Source: Nocardioidaceae bacterium
GTDB lineage: Bacteria; Actinomycetota; Actinomycetes; Propionibacteriales; Nocardioidaceae
DNA: 54,334 bases
Assembly (NCBI GenBank): GCA_013696745.1
Contig: JACCXZ010000066.1
Coordinates: forward strand, 1-54,334
Direction: 5' to 3'
Shown: in pieces, positions 7,822 to 18,275 of the stretch
How the letters are laid out: the number at the start of each line of letters is the position of its first letter
How positions within the stretch are numbered: position 1 is the stretch's first letter
Translations under genes and position numbers: made by a program
Notes under the pieces: model-generated
Told to the model about the DNA's origin: nothing
What the model saw: only the letters and a program-made list of their open reading frames with translations
The model's database searches: none

Positions 7822-8685
7822 TCAACCCGCGACGGGCGCCGCGCCCAGCTCGGTGAGCAGCCGGCGCCGCCATGCCTCGGTCTCGGCCACCTGGTTGAAA
7901 GTGAACAGGTGCAACCCGGTCACCAAGGCGGTGGGGTCTCCGAGCGTAGGCGCCGCCTTCTCGAGGAAGCGCTCGGGGCGCCATCCGCCCGGGGTGGCGA
8001 TGCGGGTGAACACCGAGGTGTTCTTCGCCAGGAACTTTGTCGACTCCCCCACCCCGATCTTGGTCGCCATGCTGAGCAGCTTGGTGCGCTCCACCGGGCC
8101 GGGCATGCCGACCAGCAGCGGCAGCGTGATTCCACGATCCCGCATCCGTCGGACCCATCGGCCCACGACATTGGCGTCGAAGCACAGGTTGCTCACGATC
8201 TGGGTCGCATACCGGCGCTTGTCCCACATGGCCTGGACGGTCAGATCGTCGCCGATGCTCGGATGCGACTCCGGATAGCCGGTCACGCCGACGTGCTGGA
8301 ACGGGCTGCCTAGCGCGGTGAGGTCCTCGAGCAGGTCGACCGCGCTCTGGTACGCCCCGGCCCCGGGCTCCGCGTCACCTGCAGGGGCGAAGACGGTGTC
8401 CACGCCGCGGGCGACGAGCCGCTCGCAGATCTCCGCCAGCTCGGCGCGTCCGTTGACCATCCGTGCCGCGAGGTGCGGCACCGCGTGGTAACCGTGCCCG
8501 GTCAGCCGTTCACACAGGTCGAGGGTGGCCTCGAGCCCCTTGGCAGGTGACGCGGTGACCGTGATCGTGTGGCCGACCGGCGCGTGCTCGACGACCGCGG
8601 CCTCGGCACTGGCGGTGGGCAGCACCTCGTACCGGGCGTTGTCCAACAGACGGCGCATAACCTGGGACCGTTGCTTGTTCCGCAT
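7822..8685 (-). CDS. metF: Methylenetetrahydrofolate reductase-type protein
   Basis: The 287-residue protein has the MTHFR TIM-barrel signatures: TITVTASPAKGLEATLDLCERL near residue 40, a GDAEPGAGAYQSAVDLLEDL segment near 100, GVTGYPESHPSI near 130, QIVSNLCFDANVV near 160, PLLVGMPGPVERTKLL near 190, and GLHLFTFNQVAETEAW near the end. MTHFR interconverts 5,10-methylene-THF and 5-methyl-THF. Beside the methyltransferase operon it may run as an oxidation, feeding methyl groups into the C1 pool. Electron transfer to the nearby ETF is possible but unproven. ATG 8685 lacks a Shine-Dalgarno; ATG 8658 (residue 10) is an alternative. Methionine synthesis is the other possible role. Confidence 0.85.
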   Translation of the reverse strand: MRNKQRSQVMRRLLDNARYEVLPTASAEAAVVEHAPVGHTITVTASPAKGLEATLDLCERLTGHGYHAVPHLAARMVNGRAELAEICERLVARGVDTVFAPAGDAEPGAGAYQSAVDLLEDLTALGSPFQHVGVTGYPESHPSIGDDLTVQAMWDKRRYATQIVSNLCFDANVVGRWVRRMRDRGITLPLLVGMPGPVERTKLLSMATKIGVGESTKFLAKNTSVFTRIATPGGWRPERFLEKAAPTLGDPTALVTGLHLFTFNQVAETEAWRRRLLTELGAAPVAG

Positions 8686-8767
8686 CGTGCAAACTCATCT
8701 CGTCATGCGCACCGGGGAGTCGATCGTAGGCTGCCCGCTCGGCCACAGCAAGCCGACGCCGCATGGC

Positions 8768-8820
8768 TGGCGAGGGGGTCCCCTGTGCCAATAGGTCCGC
8801 CGCAGGGGACCCCCTCGCCA
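8768..8820. repeat. Family A palindromic repeat (18-bp perfect arms), likely icd terminator
   Basis: TGGCGAGGGGGTCCCCTG at 8768-8785 is the exact reverse complement of 8803-8820; the 17-nt loop carries GCCAATAGG. It ends 1 nt from the icd stop. Close copies occur at 20127-20179 and (inverted, decayed) at 29181-29232, so this is a dispersed repeat and not a one-off terminator. Confidence 0.9.
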
Positions 8821-8821
8821 A

Positions 8822-10039
8822 TCACCCCAGCCGCGCCGCCAGGTTCTCGTCGAGCGAGGCGAGGAACTCTTCAGTGCTCTGGAACTCCTGGTCCTGACCG
8901 ACGAGCAGCGCGAGGTCCTTGGTCATCGAGCCGCTCTCGACGGTCTTGACGACGACGTCCTCGAGCGTCTCGGCGAACCCGGTGACCGCGGGGGTGCCAT
9001 CCAGCTTGCCGCGGTGTGCGAGACCACGCGTCCAGGCGTAGATCGACGCGATCGGGTTGGTCGACGTCGGCTTGCCGGCCTGGTGCTGACGGAAGTGCCG
9101 GGTCACGGTGCCGTGCGCCGCCTCCGCCTCGACGGTACGACCGTCGGGCGTCATCAGCACCGACGTCATCAGGCCCAGCGACCCGAAGCCCTGCGCCACC
9201 GTGTCGGACTGCACGTCGCCGTCGTAGTTCTTGCACGCCCAGACGTAGCCGCCCTCCCACTTCATCGCAGCCGCGACCATGTCGTCGATGAGGCGGTGCT
9301 CGTACGTCAGGCCCTTCGCCTCGAAGTCGGCCTTGAACTCCCGTTCGAAGACGTCGGCGAAGATGTCCTTGAAGGCGCCGTCGTACGCCTTGAGGATCGT
9401 GTTCTTGGTGGACATGTAGACCGGGTACTCGCGTTGCAGGCCGTACGCGAAGGACGCCCTCGCGAAGTCTTCGATGGACTTGTTGAAGTTGTACATGCCC
9501 ATCGCGACGCCACCACCCTCGGGCATCTGCACGACCTCGTGCTCGATCGGCGCGGAGCCGTCGGCGGGAGTGAAGGTGATCGTGACGGTGCCCGCGCCCG
9601 GCACCTTGAAGTTGGTTGCCTTGTACTGGTCGCCGTGGGCGTGACGGCCGATGATGATCGGCTTGGTCCACCCCGGCACCAACCGCGGGACGTTGCTGAT
9701 GATGATCGGCTCGCGGAACACGACGCCCCCGAGGATGTTGCGGATCGTGCCGTTGGGCGAGACCCACATCTTCTTCAGGCCGAACTCCTCGACGCGCGCC
9801 TCGTCGGGCGTGATCGTCGCGCACTTGACGCCCACCCCGTGCTCCTTGATGGCGAGTGCTGCGTCGACGGTGACCTGATCGTCGGTCGCGTCCCGGGCCT
9901 GGATCCCGAGGTCGTAGTACACCAGCTCGATGTCGAGGTACGGGTGGATCAAGCGGTCCTTGATGAACTGCCAGATGATCCGGGTCATCTCGTCGCCGTC
10001 GAGCTCGACGACCGGGTTCTCAACCGTGATCTTGGCCAT
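8822..10039 (-). CDS. icd: NADP-dependent isocitrate dehydrogenase (eukaryotic-type homodimer)
   Basis: The 405-residue protein converts isocitrate to 2-oxoglutarate with NADPH formation in the TCA cycle. It is of the dimeric type II class: [18 protein letters not shown] at the N-terminus, [14 protein letters not shown] near residue 75, [12 protein letters not shown] near 95, [16 protein letters not shown] near 130, [20 protein letters not shown] near 262, and [14 protein letters not shown] near 310. Start ATG 10039 is chosen because AGGAG lies 9 nt upstream and the protein then begins like its relatives ([10 protein letters not shown]). It is divergent from mdh. Confidence 0.96.
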   Translation of the reverse strand: MAKITVENPVVELDGDEMTRIIWQFIKDRLIHPYLDIELVYYDLGIQARDATDDQVTVDAALAIKEHGVGVKCATITPDEARVEEFGLKKMWVSPNGTIRNILGGVVFREPIIISNVPRLVPGWTKPIIIGRHAHGDQYKATNFKVPGAGTVTITFTPADGSAPIEHEVVQMPEGGGVAMGMYNFNKSIEDFARASFAYGLQREYPVYMSTKNTILKAYDGAFKDIFADVFEREFKADFEAKGLTYEHRLIDDMVAAAMKWEGGYVWACKNYDGDVQSDTVAQGFGSLGLMTSVLMTPDGRTVEAEAAHGTVTRHFRQHQAGKPTSTNPIASIYAWTRGLAHRGKLDGTPAVTGFAETLEDVVVKTVESGSMTKDLALLVGQDQEFQSTEEFLASLDENLAARLG

Positions 10040-10089
10040 GACGATGGGCTCCTGAGGGTCCGGTGGCGATGGGAGTGCTCGGCGAAGTT

Positions 10090-10103
10090 TCTTGACGTCA
10101 AGA
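10090..10103. promoter_or_regulatory. 14-bp palindrome between icd and mdh
   Basis: TCTTGACGTCAAGA is a perfect palindrome in the 163-bp divergent region between two TCA-cycle genes, 51 bp from the icd start and 100 bp from the mdh start. It also contains a -35-like TTGACG on each strand. A shared repressor site is the simplest reading; the protein is not known. Confidence 0.5.
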
Positions 10104-10106
10104 TAG

Positions 10107-11475
<1,369 letters not shown>

Positions 11476-11479
<4 letters not shown>

Positions 11480-12342
11480 ACCGCGCGCGAGGCGTGCAGC
11501 GCATGCTCTGCTGCCTCCACGACGTTGGCGAGCAGCATCGCGCGGGTCATCGGACCCACTCCGCCGGGGTTGGGTGACACCCAGCCGGCAACCTGCACCG
11601 CCTCGGGCGCCACGTCGCCCAGGATCCCGTCCGTACCGCGGCTGACACCGACGTCGACCAGCGCTGCCCCCGGCTTGACCATGTCGGCGGTGATGATGCC
11701 GGGGACGCCGGCGGCAGCCACCACGATGTCGGCGCCGCGGACGTGGGCAGCAAGGTCGACCGTGCCCGTGTGGCACGCAGTGACCGTGGCGTTCTCCCTG
11801 CGTCGGGTCAGCAGCAGGGCCAACGAGCGGCCGACAGTGATCCCGCGGCCGACCACGCACACATGCGCCCCGCGCGTGGCGACGCCGTGGCGGTCCAGCA
11901 GCTCGACGATGCCGCGGGGAGTGCAGGGCAGCGGTGCGTCCTTGCCGAGCACCAGCCAGCCCAGGTTCACCGGAGTCAGGCCGTCCGCGTCCCTGGCCGG
12001 GTCGACCAGGCTCAGCACCTTGTGCTCGTCGAGGCCAGGTGGCAGTGGCAGCTGCACGATGTAGCCGGTGCACGCCGGGTCGGCGTTCAGCCGGGACACC
12101 GCCTCCTCGACCTGTGACTGGCTGGCGTCGACCGGCAGGTCCTCGCGGATCGACTCGATCCCGACCTGGGCGCAGTCCCGGTGCTTGCCCGCGACGTACC
12201 ACTGGCTGCCGGGATCCTCCCCGACCAGCACGGTCCCCAGCCCGGGTACGACCCCCGCCTCGCGCAGGGCACGGACCCGCTCCCCCAGCTCCGCCTTGAT
12301 GGTCGCCGCGGTCGCCTTGCCGTCCAGGATCTGCGCGTTCAC
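11476..12342 (-). CDS. folD: Bifunctional methylene-THF dehydrogenase / methenyl-THF cyclohydrolase
   Basis: The 288-residue protein interconverts 5,10-methylene-, methenyl- and 10-formyl-THF. The catalytic Tyr/Lys motif is YVAGKHRDC (about residue 49), followed by [14 protein letters not shown] near 92, [14 protein letters not shown] near 140, the NADP-binding [15 protein letters not shown] near 163, and [19 protein letters not shown] at the C-terminus. GTG 12342 gives the family's normal N-terminus ([12 protein letters not shown]); no Shine-Dalgarno is evident. Its product, 10-formyl-THF, feeds purN and purH a few genes away. Confidence 0.95.
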
Positions 12343-12433
12343 GGGCGTCAGTGTGGCATGCGGCCTGTGGGGGTCCGTGCAGGTCCCCGCGTGCGCGCCG
12401 CCCCTCACCTGCTGCCCGCCGGCTCCACCCACC

Positions 12434-12560
12434 GCCGCGAGTGGTGCGAAACGGGGCTCATGTGGGCCTTCCACCCCGCGAGTGGCGCAATCAGGGGGCT
12501 AGGCAGGCCGCAGACCCCTCTGGTGCGCCACTCGCGGGCACGATCGCGCCACTCGCGGGG
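12434..12560. repeat. CGCGAGTGGCGCA inverted block, left flank
   Basis: The 306-bp gap 12343-12648 has no gene. It holds two forward copies of the motif (CGCGAGTGG at 12436 and 12477) and two inverted ones (CCACTCGCG at 12528 and 12549). CCCGCGAGTGGCGCA (12475-12489) pairs exactly with 12524-12538, and the stem continues imperfectly inward. The same motif flanks the other side of the following gene (13725-13810). Confidence 0.85.
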
Positions 12561-12648
12561 AAGGGGACGAGCGAGGCCGGTGTGCACCTCGTCCACAGCC
12601 GGTGCACAGCAACCCCCCGCAGGCTGATGTCCGCCTCACAGTGCTGAC

Positions 12649-13680
12649 ATGCACACCGTCCCGTCCGCGCTCGCGACTGGCGCCGCCGCCGTCCACGGAG
12701 TCACCCGCGACCAGCTTCGCGGGCCTCGGTGGCGCAGCCCTGCCCACGGCGTCCACGAGCGCTGCGAATACCCGCTGGACCTGCGCGCACGCTGTCTCGC
12801 ACTCCAGCTCGTCCTCGCCGACTCTGCGGTGTTCACCCACCTCACGGCCGGCCGCCTGCAGGGACTCTGGCTCCCCTCCGCCCTGCCTGCGGCGTGGGCG
12901 ACATCGGTCCCCGCCAGTCTGATCGCGTCGGTCCCCACATCCCGCCACACGGCCGTGTCCCACCAGGACCGGCGTGGTGTCTACGTCCGACGCTGCGCCG
13001 TGCCGGCGGAACACCGGCGCGAAGTGCTCGGCGTACGGGTCGCGAGCACACCCTGGACCCTGGTGGAGCTGGCCGAGGATCTCACGCTCGTCGACCTCGT
13101 CGTCGCCATGGACAGCGCCTTGCAGCTGGGTCGCTCCAGCAGGCGGGCGTTGGAGTCCGCCGAGGTCCGCGGCCGACGGGGCGCACGCACGTACCGACAG
13201 GCGCTGATGTTGGCCGACGGCCGTAGCGAGTCGGCGTGGGAGACCGTCCTGCGACTGGTGCACGTGCTCGGCGGCATCGTGGACATCGAGCCGCAGCACC
13301 AGCTCCGCACCGAGGACGGTGAGCCATGTGCCCGCGGCGATCTGTGGTTGCGGGGCACCCGCCGCTGGGCCGAGTACGACGGCAGCGTCCACCGCGACCC
13401 AGCCGTACACCGTCGTGACCTGCGACGGGACAAGCTGCTGGCGCGCATCGGCTGGGAGCGCTACGGCTACACCGCACCGGAGATCCACCGCGAGCCGCAT
13501 CAGATCCTCGCGGACGCAGAGACGGCACTCGGACTCCCCCATGATCCGCAGCGCGTCGAGGGATGGCTCGTCGAGTACCGCCGCTCCTCGTTGTCGCGGC
13601 CGGGTGCGGCGAGGCTGGCCCGACGGCTGGCTCGGTTCGAACGCCCGGCGCCCCGACGGCGTTCCGCTCATCCCGCTTGA
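12649..13680 (+). CDS. AbiEi/DUF559-like protein with PD-(D/E)xK-type nuclease domain
   Basis: The 343-residue protein is of a multicopy actinobacterial type. Its N-terminal part (about 15-40, GVTRDQLRGPRWRSPAHGVH) resembles the AbiEi antitoxin helix-turn-helix region. Its C-terminal part (about 190-290) resembles DUF559/Vsr-like nucleases: E194 in SESAWE, D231 in GDLWLRG, E242 and D244 in WAEYDGSVH, then HRRDLRRDKLLARIGWERYGY. No partner toxin gene lies nearby. The role is unknown; a defence or DNA-repair link is only a family-level inference. It is bracketed by the CGCGAGTGGCGCA inverted repeats. Confidence 0.7.
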   Translation: MHTVPSALATGAAAVHGVTRDQLRGPRWRSPAHGVHERCEYPLDLRARCLALQLVLADSAVFTHLTAGRLQGLWLPSALPAAWATSVPASLIASVPTSRHTAVSHQDRRGVYVRRCAVPAEHRREVLGVRVASTPWTLVELAEDLTLVDLVVAMDSALQLGRSSRRALESAEVRGRRGARTYRQALMLADGRSESAWETVLRLVHVLGGIVDIEPQHQLRTEDGEPCARGDLWLRGTRRWAEYDGSVHRDPAVHRRDLRRDKLLARIGWERYGYTAPEIHREPHQILADAETALGLPHDPQRVEGWLVEYRRSSLSRPGAARLARRLARFERPAPRRRSAHPA

Positions 13681-13724
13681 CACCCACCATCCGGGCCGCG
13701 TCCGACCCAGTCTCTCGACTCCGG

Positions 13725-13810
13725 CCCGCGAGTGGCGCAAGGCGATCCACGCGTGGCGCGAACGGCGTCCCGGAGGCGGCGTAGCAGACCCTTCTTGCGC
13801 CACTCGCGGG
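13725..13810. repeat. CGCGAGTGGCGCA inverted repeat, right flank
   Basis: CCCGCGAGTGGCGCAAG (13725-13741) is the exact reverse complement of 13794-13810: a perfect 17-bp inverted repeat with a 52-nt interval. It matches the elements at 12434-12560 on the other side of the AbiEi/DUF559-like gene. It starts 45 bp after that gene's stop and ends 29 bp before the broken methyltransferase gene. Confidence 0.88.
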
Positions 13811-13838
13811 GCTGGAGGGTCGGCAGCCGGATACGGTC

Positions 13839-14649
13839 GTGCACGTGCGTCCCCCGGAGTTCTACGAGTTCATCAGCGAAGGCCTGACGGTCGACGTCGC
13901 GGCGTTCTGGGGGGCGGGCTTTCTCGACGGGCGCTATCAGCCCGGTACGCCGTCCTGGCGATGGGCCGGAGCTGGCCGGTCCACTGCTGTCGGATGCGGA
14001 CTCGGTGCTGGACATGGGTACCGGCGAGGGCGGTGTCCTGGCCGGACTACGTCCACTGCCCACACTGACGGTCGCCTGCGAGGAATGGCTGGCGACCGTC
14101 CCCGCGGCAGTTGCGACGCTGCGGCCGCTCGGACTTCGGGTCGTCGTGGCTGCGGGCAGCGATGACAACACCGCAATCGTCAGGCGTCGCCCCGGTCTGC
14201 CGTTCGCGGATGGCAGCTTCGACGTGGTGCTCAACCGGCACGAAGCATTCGACGCCCTGGACGTGCATCGGATCACCGCTCCCGGAGGCAGGTTCCTCAC
14301 CCAGCAGGTTGGGTCTGACGAGGAACGGAGCGTACGAGCCTTGTTGGGACTGGATGTGCAACAGCTGAACTGGGATCTGGATGTCGCCTGCCGTCAGCTA
14401 CGCAGCGCAGGTTGGCATCTCGCCGGCATGGCAGAAGAACGACCGCCGGCGTACTTCACCGACGTTGCCGCCCTCGTCGGGTACATGCGGACGACACCCT
14501 GGTGCTTCGAGGACGTCTTGTGCACGGCAGACCCCTGGTCGACGAACGGGCCGTTGCTGGAGGCGCTGCGAGACGTGCACGACAGGTGCCGCGAGGGTCC
14601 GGTCGAGGCGGTCGCCCACCGGTTCTGGGTGAGCGCACAGCGCGCCTGA
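13839..14649 (+). pseudogene. SAM-dependent methyltransferase with a +1 frameshift
   Basis: The 5' part (GTG 13839) encodes VRPPEFYEFISEGLTVDVAAFWGAGFLDGRY..TPSWRW. The rest, in the next frame, encodes PELAGPLLSDADSVL, motif I DMGTGEGGVLAGL, LPFADGSFDVVLNRHEAF, APGGRFLTQQVG and a complete C-terminus to 14649. The frames meet at a GGG at 13963-13965; skipping one G joins them into one normal class I methyltransferase of about 270 residues. It may be a real mutation, an assembly error or a recoding site. A separate start at GTG 14005 would give a protein lacking its N-terminus. The substrate is unknown. Confidence 0.75.
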
Positions 14650-14691
14650 ACTGACGGATGTGACTCCGCCGCGACCCGACCCGCCACCGGC

Positions 14692-16266
14692 TCAGTGGAA
14701 GAAGTGGCGCGTCCCGGTCAGGTACATGGTGATGCCGGCCTGCGTCGCCGCCTCGACCACCTCCTGGTCGCGTACGGATCCACCCGGCTGTACCACGGCA
14801 CGGACTCCCGCCTGGGCCAGCACGAGCAGCCCGTCCGGGAACGGGAAGAACGCGTCCGACGCCGCCACCGAGTCGGCTGCGCGGACGCCGGCGCGGCTGA
14901 CCGCGAGGCGGGCGGAGTCGACCCGGTTGACCTGGCCCATGCCGACGCCGACCGTCGCACCGTCCGTGGCGAGCAGGATCGCGTTGGACTTCACCGCCCG
15001 CACGGCCCTCCACGCGAAGCCGAGGTCGGCCAGGGTGGCCTCATCGACGCTGTCGCCGGTGACCAGCTGCCACTGGTCGGGCGCGTCACCGGGGGCGTCG
15101 ACGGCGTCGCTCAGCTGGACGAGCATCCCGCCGGACACCGGGCGGGTCTCGACACCCTTGCGGGCGGCCGGCTCGCAGCGCAGGAGGCGGATGTTCTTGC
15201 GGGTCGCCAGTGCCTCGACCGCGCCGTCCTCGTACGCGGGGGCCACGACCACCTCGGTGAACACGTCGGCCACCTGGGTCGCCATCGCCAGGCTCAACGG
15301 CCGGTTGACCGCGATCACCCCGCCGAACGCCGACACCGGGTCACAGGCCTGCGCCTTCGCGTGCGCCTCGGCGACGTCACGGCCGATCGCGACGCCGCAG
15401 GGGTTGGCGTGCTTGATGATGGCCACCGCGGGCTCGTCGAAGTCGTACGCGGTGCGGCGCGCGGCATCGGTGTCGACGTAGTTGTTGTACGACATGGCCC
15501 TTCCGTGCAGCTGATCGGCGGCCGCCAGGCCACCGCCCTCGCTGTCGGCGTACAGCGCCGCCGGCTGATGCGGGTTCTCGCCGTAGCGCAGCACCGACTG
15601 GCGGCGGTAGGTCGCGCCGGCGAAGGTCGGCCACAAGACCTCGTCGTCGGCTGCGAGCTCGCGGGCACACCACTCCGCGACCGCCACGTCGTAGGCCGCG
15701 GTGTGAGCGAACGCCTGGGCAGCCAGGCGGCGCCGTTGCTGCAGCGTGAACCCGCCGGCGCGCACGGACTCCAGTACCTCCTCGTACGTCGTGGGCGAGG
15801 TCACCACGGCCACCGACGGGTGGTTCTTGGCGGCCGCTCGCACCATCGAGGGACCACCGATGTCGATCTGCTCCACGCACTCGTCGGCAAGGACCCCGGA
15901 GGCCACCGTCTCGGTGAACGGGTACAGGTTGCCGACCACCAGGCCGAACGGCTCGATGTCGAGCTCGACGAGCTGCGCGCGGTGGGACTCCCGTCGCAGG
16001 TCGGCGAGGATCCCGGCGTGTACCCGCGGGTGCAGCGTCTTGACCCGGCCGTCGAGGCACTCGGGGAACCCGGTGAGCTCCTCGACCTGGGTGACGGGCA
16101 CACCTGCGGCGGCGATCCGGGCTGCGGTCGAGCCGGTGGACACGATCGACACGCCAGCCTCGTACAGCCCCCTGGCGAGCTCCTCCAGCCCGTTCTTGTC
16201 GTACACCGAGATCAGCGCCCGCATCACAGGGACGCGCTGTACCGGGTCACGTGGCGCAGAGATCAT
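14692..16266 (-). CDS. purH: AICAR transformylase / IMP cyclohydrolase
   Basis: The 524-residue bifunctional enzyme carries out the last two steps of IMP synthesis. The MGS-like cyclohydrolase domain (about 12-150) has [48 protein letters not shown] and [12 protein letters not shown]. The transformylase domain (about 200-524) has [40 protein letters not shown], and [10 protein letters not shown] near the C-terminus. The ATG overlaps the purN stop by ATGA. It closes the perM-purN-purH operon. Confidence 0.97.
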   Translation of the reverse strand: MISAPRDPVQRVPVMRALISVYDKNGLEELARGLYEAGVSIVSTGSTAARIAAAGVPVTQVEELTGFPECLDGRVKTLHPRVHAGILADLRRESHRAQLVELDIEPFGLVVGNLYPFTETVASGVLADECVEQIDIGGPSMVRAAAKNHPSVAVVTSPTTYEEVLESVRAGGFTLQQRRRLAAQAFAHTAAYDVAVAEWCARELAADDEVLWPTFAGATYRRQSVLRYGENPHQPAALYADSEGGGLAAADQLHGRAMSYNNYVDTDAARRTAYDFDEPAVAIIKHANPCGVAIGRDVAEAHAKAQACDPVSAFGGVIAVNRPLSLAMATQVADVFTEVVVAPAYEDGAVEALATRKNIRLLRCEPAARKGVETRPVSGGMLVQLSDAVDAPGDAPDQWQLVTGDSVDEATLADLGFAWRAVRAVKSNAILLATDGATVGVGMGQVNRVDSARLAVSRAGVRAADSVAASDAFFPFPDGLLVLAQAGVRAVVQPGGSVRDQEVVEAATQAGITMYLTGTRHFFH

Positions 16267-16880
16267 CCTCCGACCCTCACCTTCCTGCCGTCGATGCGGT
16301 AGCCGTCGCGCAGCATGCAGCCCACGGTGTCCACGAGCATGGTGCGTTCGCTGGTCTTGATGCGCTCGTGCAGAGTCTGCGCCGTGTCGTCGACATCCAC
16401 GGGCACGGCGACCTGCGCCACGATCGGGCCGGTATCGACCCCGGCGTCGACCACGAACAGCGTCGCGCCACTGACCCGTACGGCGTGCGTGACGGCGTCT
16501 CGCGGAGCGTGCACGCCGGGGAAGGAGGGCAATAGCGCCGGGTGCGTGTTGAGGACCCGACCGTCGAAGCGGGACAGCACCGCGGGGCCGGTGAGCTTCA
16601 TGAAGCCGGCAAGCACGACCAGGTCGGGCTGGTACGAGGCGATCCGGTCGGCGAGGCTGACGTCCCAGTCCGCACGGGTCGGATGGTTCGCCAGCTCGCA
16701 CACGAACGTATCGACCCCTGTCCGCTGTGCGCGGGCCAGTCCCTCGACGGCCGGCCGGTCAGCGCCCACCGCGACGACGCGGACGCCGTAGGCCGGTCGG
16801 CCACACGCGTCGAGCAGCGCCTGCAGGGTGGTGCCGGCTCCGGAGACGAGCACCACGAGCCGGGCGGACCGATGGCTCAC
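16263..16880 (-). CDS. purN: Phosphoribosylglycinamide formyltransferase
   Basis: The 205-residue protein transfers a formyl group from 10-formyl-THF to GAR in purine synthesis. [18 protein letters not shown] is the phosphate-binding N-terminus (the usual GTN reads GTT here). [16 protein letters not shown] precedes the active-site segment [19 protein letters not shown], and [18 protein letters not shown] carries the catalytic aspartate. GTG 16880 has only a weak Shine-Dalgarno. It sits between perM and purH, the conserved actinobacterial order. Confidence 0.95.
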   Translation of the reverse strand: MSHRSARLVVLVSGAGTTLQALLDACGRPAYGVRVVAVGADRPAVEGLARAQRTGVDTFVCELANHPTRADWDVSLADRIASYQPDLVVLAGFMKLTGPAVLSRFDGRVLNTHPALLPSFPGVHAPRDAVTHAVRVSGATLFVVDAGVDTGPIVAQVAVPVDVDDTAQTLHERIKTSERTMLVDTVGCMLRDGYRIDGRKVRVGG

Positions 16881-16975
16881 CGGGGCGAAGCTAGGTGGCA
16901 CCTGGGGCACTCTCGTCGAACGGTGGAGGGGCCCGGCAAGGATAGCGGCCGCCTGGCGACCTTCGGACAGGCGTC

Positions 16976-18157
16976 TCAGGCCCGGCCGACCAGGCGCATG
17001 ACCACGCCTCCGACGACACCACCGACACCCAACGAGGCGATCGAGACCAGGAGGATCTCGACTGCGGGGGCACCGACCTCGGCCATGCGCCCCGGCCCCA
17101 CGGCGCCTCCGGCACACAGCACAACGGCAGCGACCAGCAGACCGGCGAGCACACCGGCCACACCGCCGCGGCCGGCGGCCCGGTCGATGCCCAGCACCGG
17201 CATGGAGCGCGCGGCTACCGCACCCGCGACCAGGCCGGCGAGCACCGGCAGGGCCGCCAGCGCCGAGACCAGGACGGGCTGAGCGCCTGGTCCGGGAACG
17301 GCTGCGAGCCACGGGATCGCCGGCAGCGGACCGACGGACACCGAGGTCAGGGTGATCGTGGACGCGGCTCCGACCGTGGCACCAGGACCGAGCACGACGG
17401 CTACTGCCAGCAGCACCACGTTGGGCAGCACGGCCAGGCACAGCACGACGAGCAGCGCACCGCCGAGCAGGCCCGGGTCGAGCGACCCGAATATCTGGCG
17501 CAGTGCCTCGACCTGGATCCCGAGCAGCGCAGCGAGCACGATCGAGACGCTCCCGAGCAGCACCAACACACCGACCGCCGAGCCTCGCAACACAGGGAGC
17601 GCGACCGCAGGCAGGCGGTCGGTCAGGTCCGACGTGCAGCCGCTCCCCTGCGCGGCTCCGACGGCGGACACGGCGATCGCCAGGCCGGCCGTGACCGGCG
17701 GACCACGCAGCAGTCCCACGTCGGCCGGCCCGCCGGCACTGAGCACCGCGACCGCCAGCACCACCGCCGAGTACGCCACCGCGCACGAACCGGCGACGAC
17801 GCTCAGCTGCCCAGGGCGGACCGTACGCGAGGTGCGTGCAGCCCACGATGACGCACGGACGAGCAGCCACCCCGCTACCAGAGTCAGGCCGAGCGGGACC
17901 ATCGCGATCCGGGAGGTACCCACGGTGATCTCGTGACCGTGGCCGAGCAGCCAGCCGACCAGCCCGCTGCGCAGGGCACCACCGAAGGAGCCGCCGTCAC
18001 CGCTGAGCCACACCAGGACGGCAAGGCCGGCACAGGCGACGGCTCCCGCGGCTGCCGCCGCGAGGCCGGCAACGAGCCCGGTGAGCCACCCAGGGGGAGC
18101 GACGCCTCCGCTACCGCCCGGCGTACGGACGTCGAGGCGCTGGAGCTGGTCAGTCAT
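16976..18157 (-). CDS. perM: Multi-pass membrane protein, DUF6350 / PerM family
   Basis: The 393-residue protein has about nine or ten hydrophobic segments and almost no soluble domain. It lies directly upstream of purN-purH, the position of perM (Rv0955) in Mycobacterium tuberculosis and of its Streptomyces relatives. M. tuberculosis PerM supports cell division under stress by stabilising divisome proteins. The call rests on synteny and topology more than on sharp motifs. ATG 18157 is used; a GTG 3 nt earlier is possible. It is divergent from the sigma-like gene, with 118 bp between. Confidence 0.75.
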   Translation of the reverse strand: MTDQLQRLDVRTPGGSGGVAPPGWLTGLVAGLAAAAAGAVACAGLAVLVWLSGDGGSFGGALRSGLVGWLLGHGHEITVGTSRIAMVPLGLTLVAGWLLVRASSWAARTSRTVRPGQLSVVAGSCAVAYSAVVLAVAVLSAGGPADVGLLRGPPVTAGLAIAVSAVGAAQGSGCTSDLTDRLPAVALPVLRGSAVGVLVLLGSVSIVLAALLGIQVEALRQIFGSLDPGLLGGALLVVLCLAVLPNVVLLAVAVVLGPGATVGAASTITLTSVSVGPLPAIPWLAAVPGPGAQPVLVSALAALPVLAGLVAGAVAARSMPVLGIDRAAGRGGVAGVLAGLLVAAVVLCAGGAVGPGRMAEVGAPAVEILLVSIASLGVGGVVGGVVMRLVGRA

Positions 18158-18275
18158 CACCAGCCATGGTCACAGGCAGGTCCGCCTCGACAACGCAGGC
18201 TCGCCGTCCACCGGACGGATCGACCGAGACGGCGCCTGTTGGGCTGAGCGTGGCCCGTCGTCTACCGTCGATGTC

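Noticed and set aside
12499-13803. 434-residue minus-strand open frame opposite the AbiEi/DUF559-like gene
   Set aside because: Arg/Gly-rich with no motif, while the plus-strand frame shows nuclease-like motifs and a normal start.
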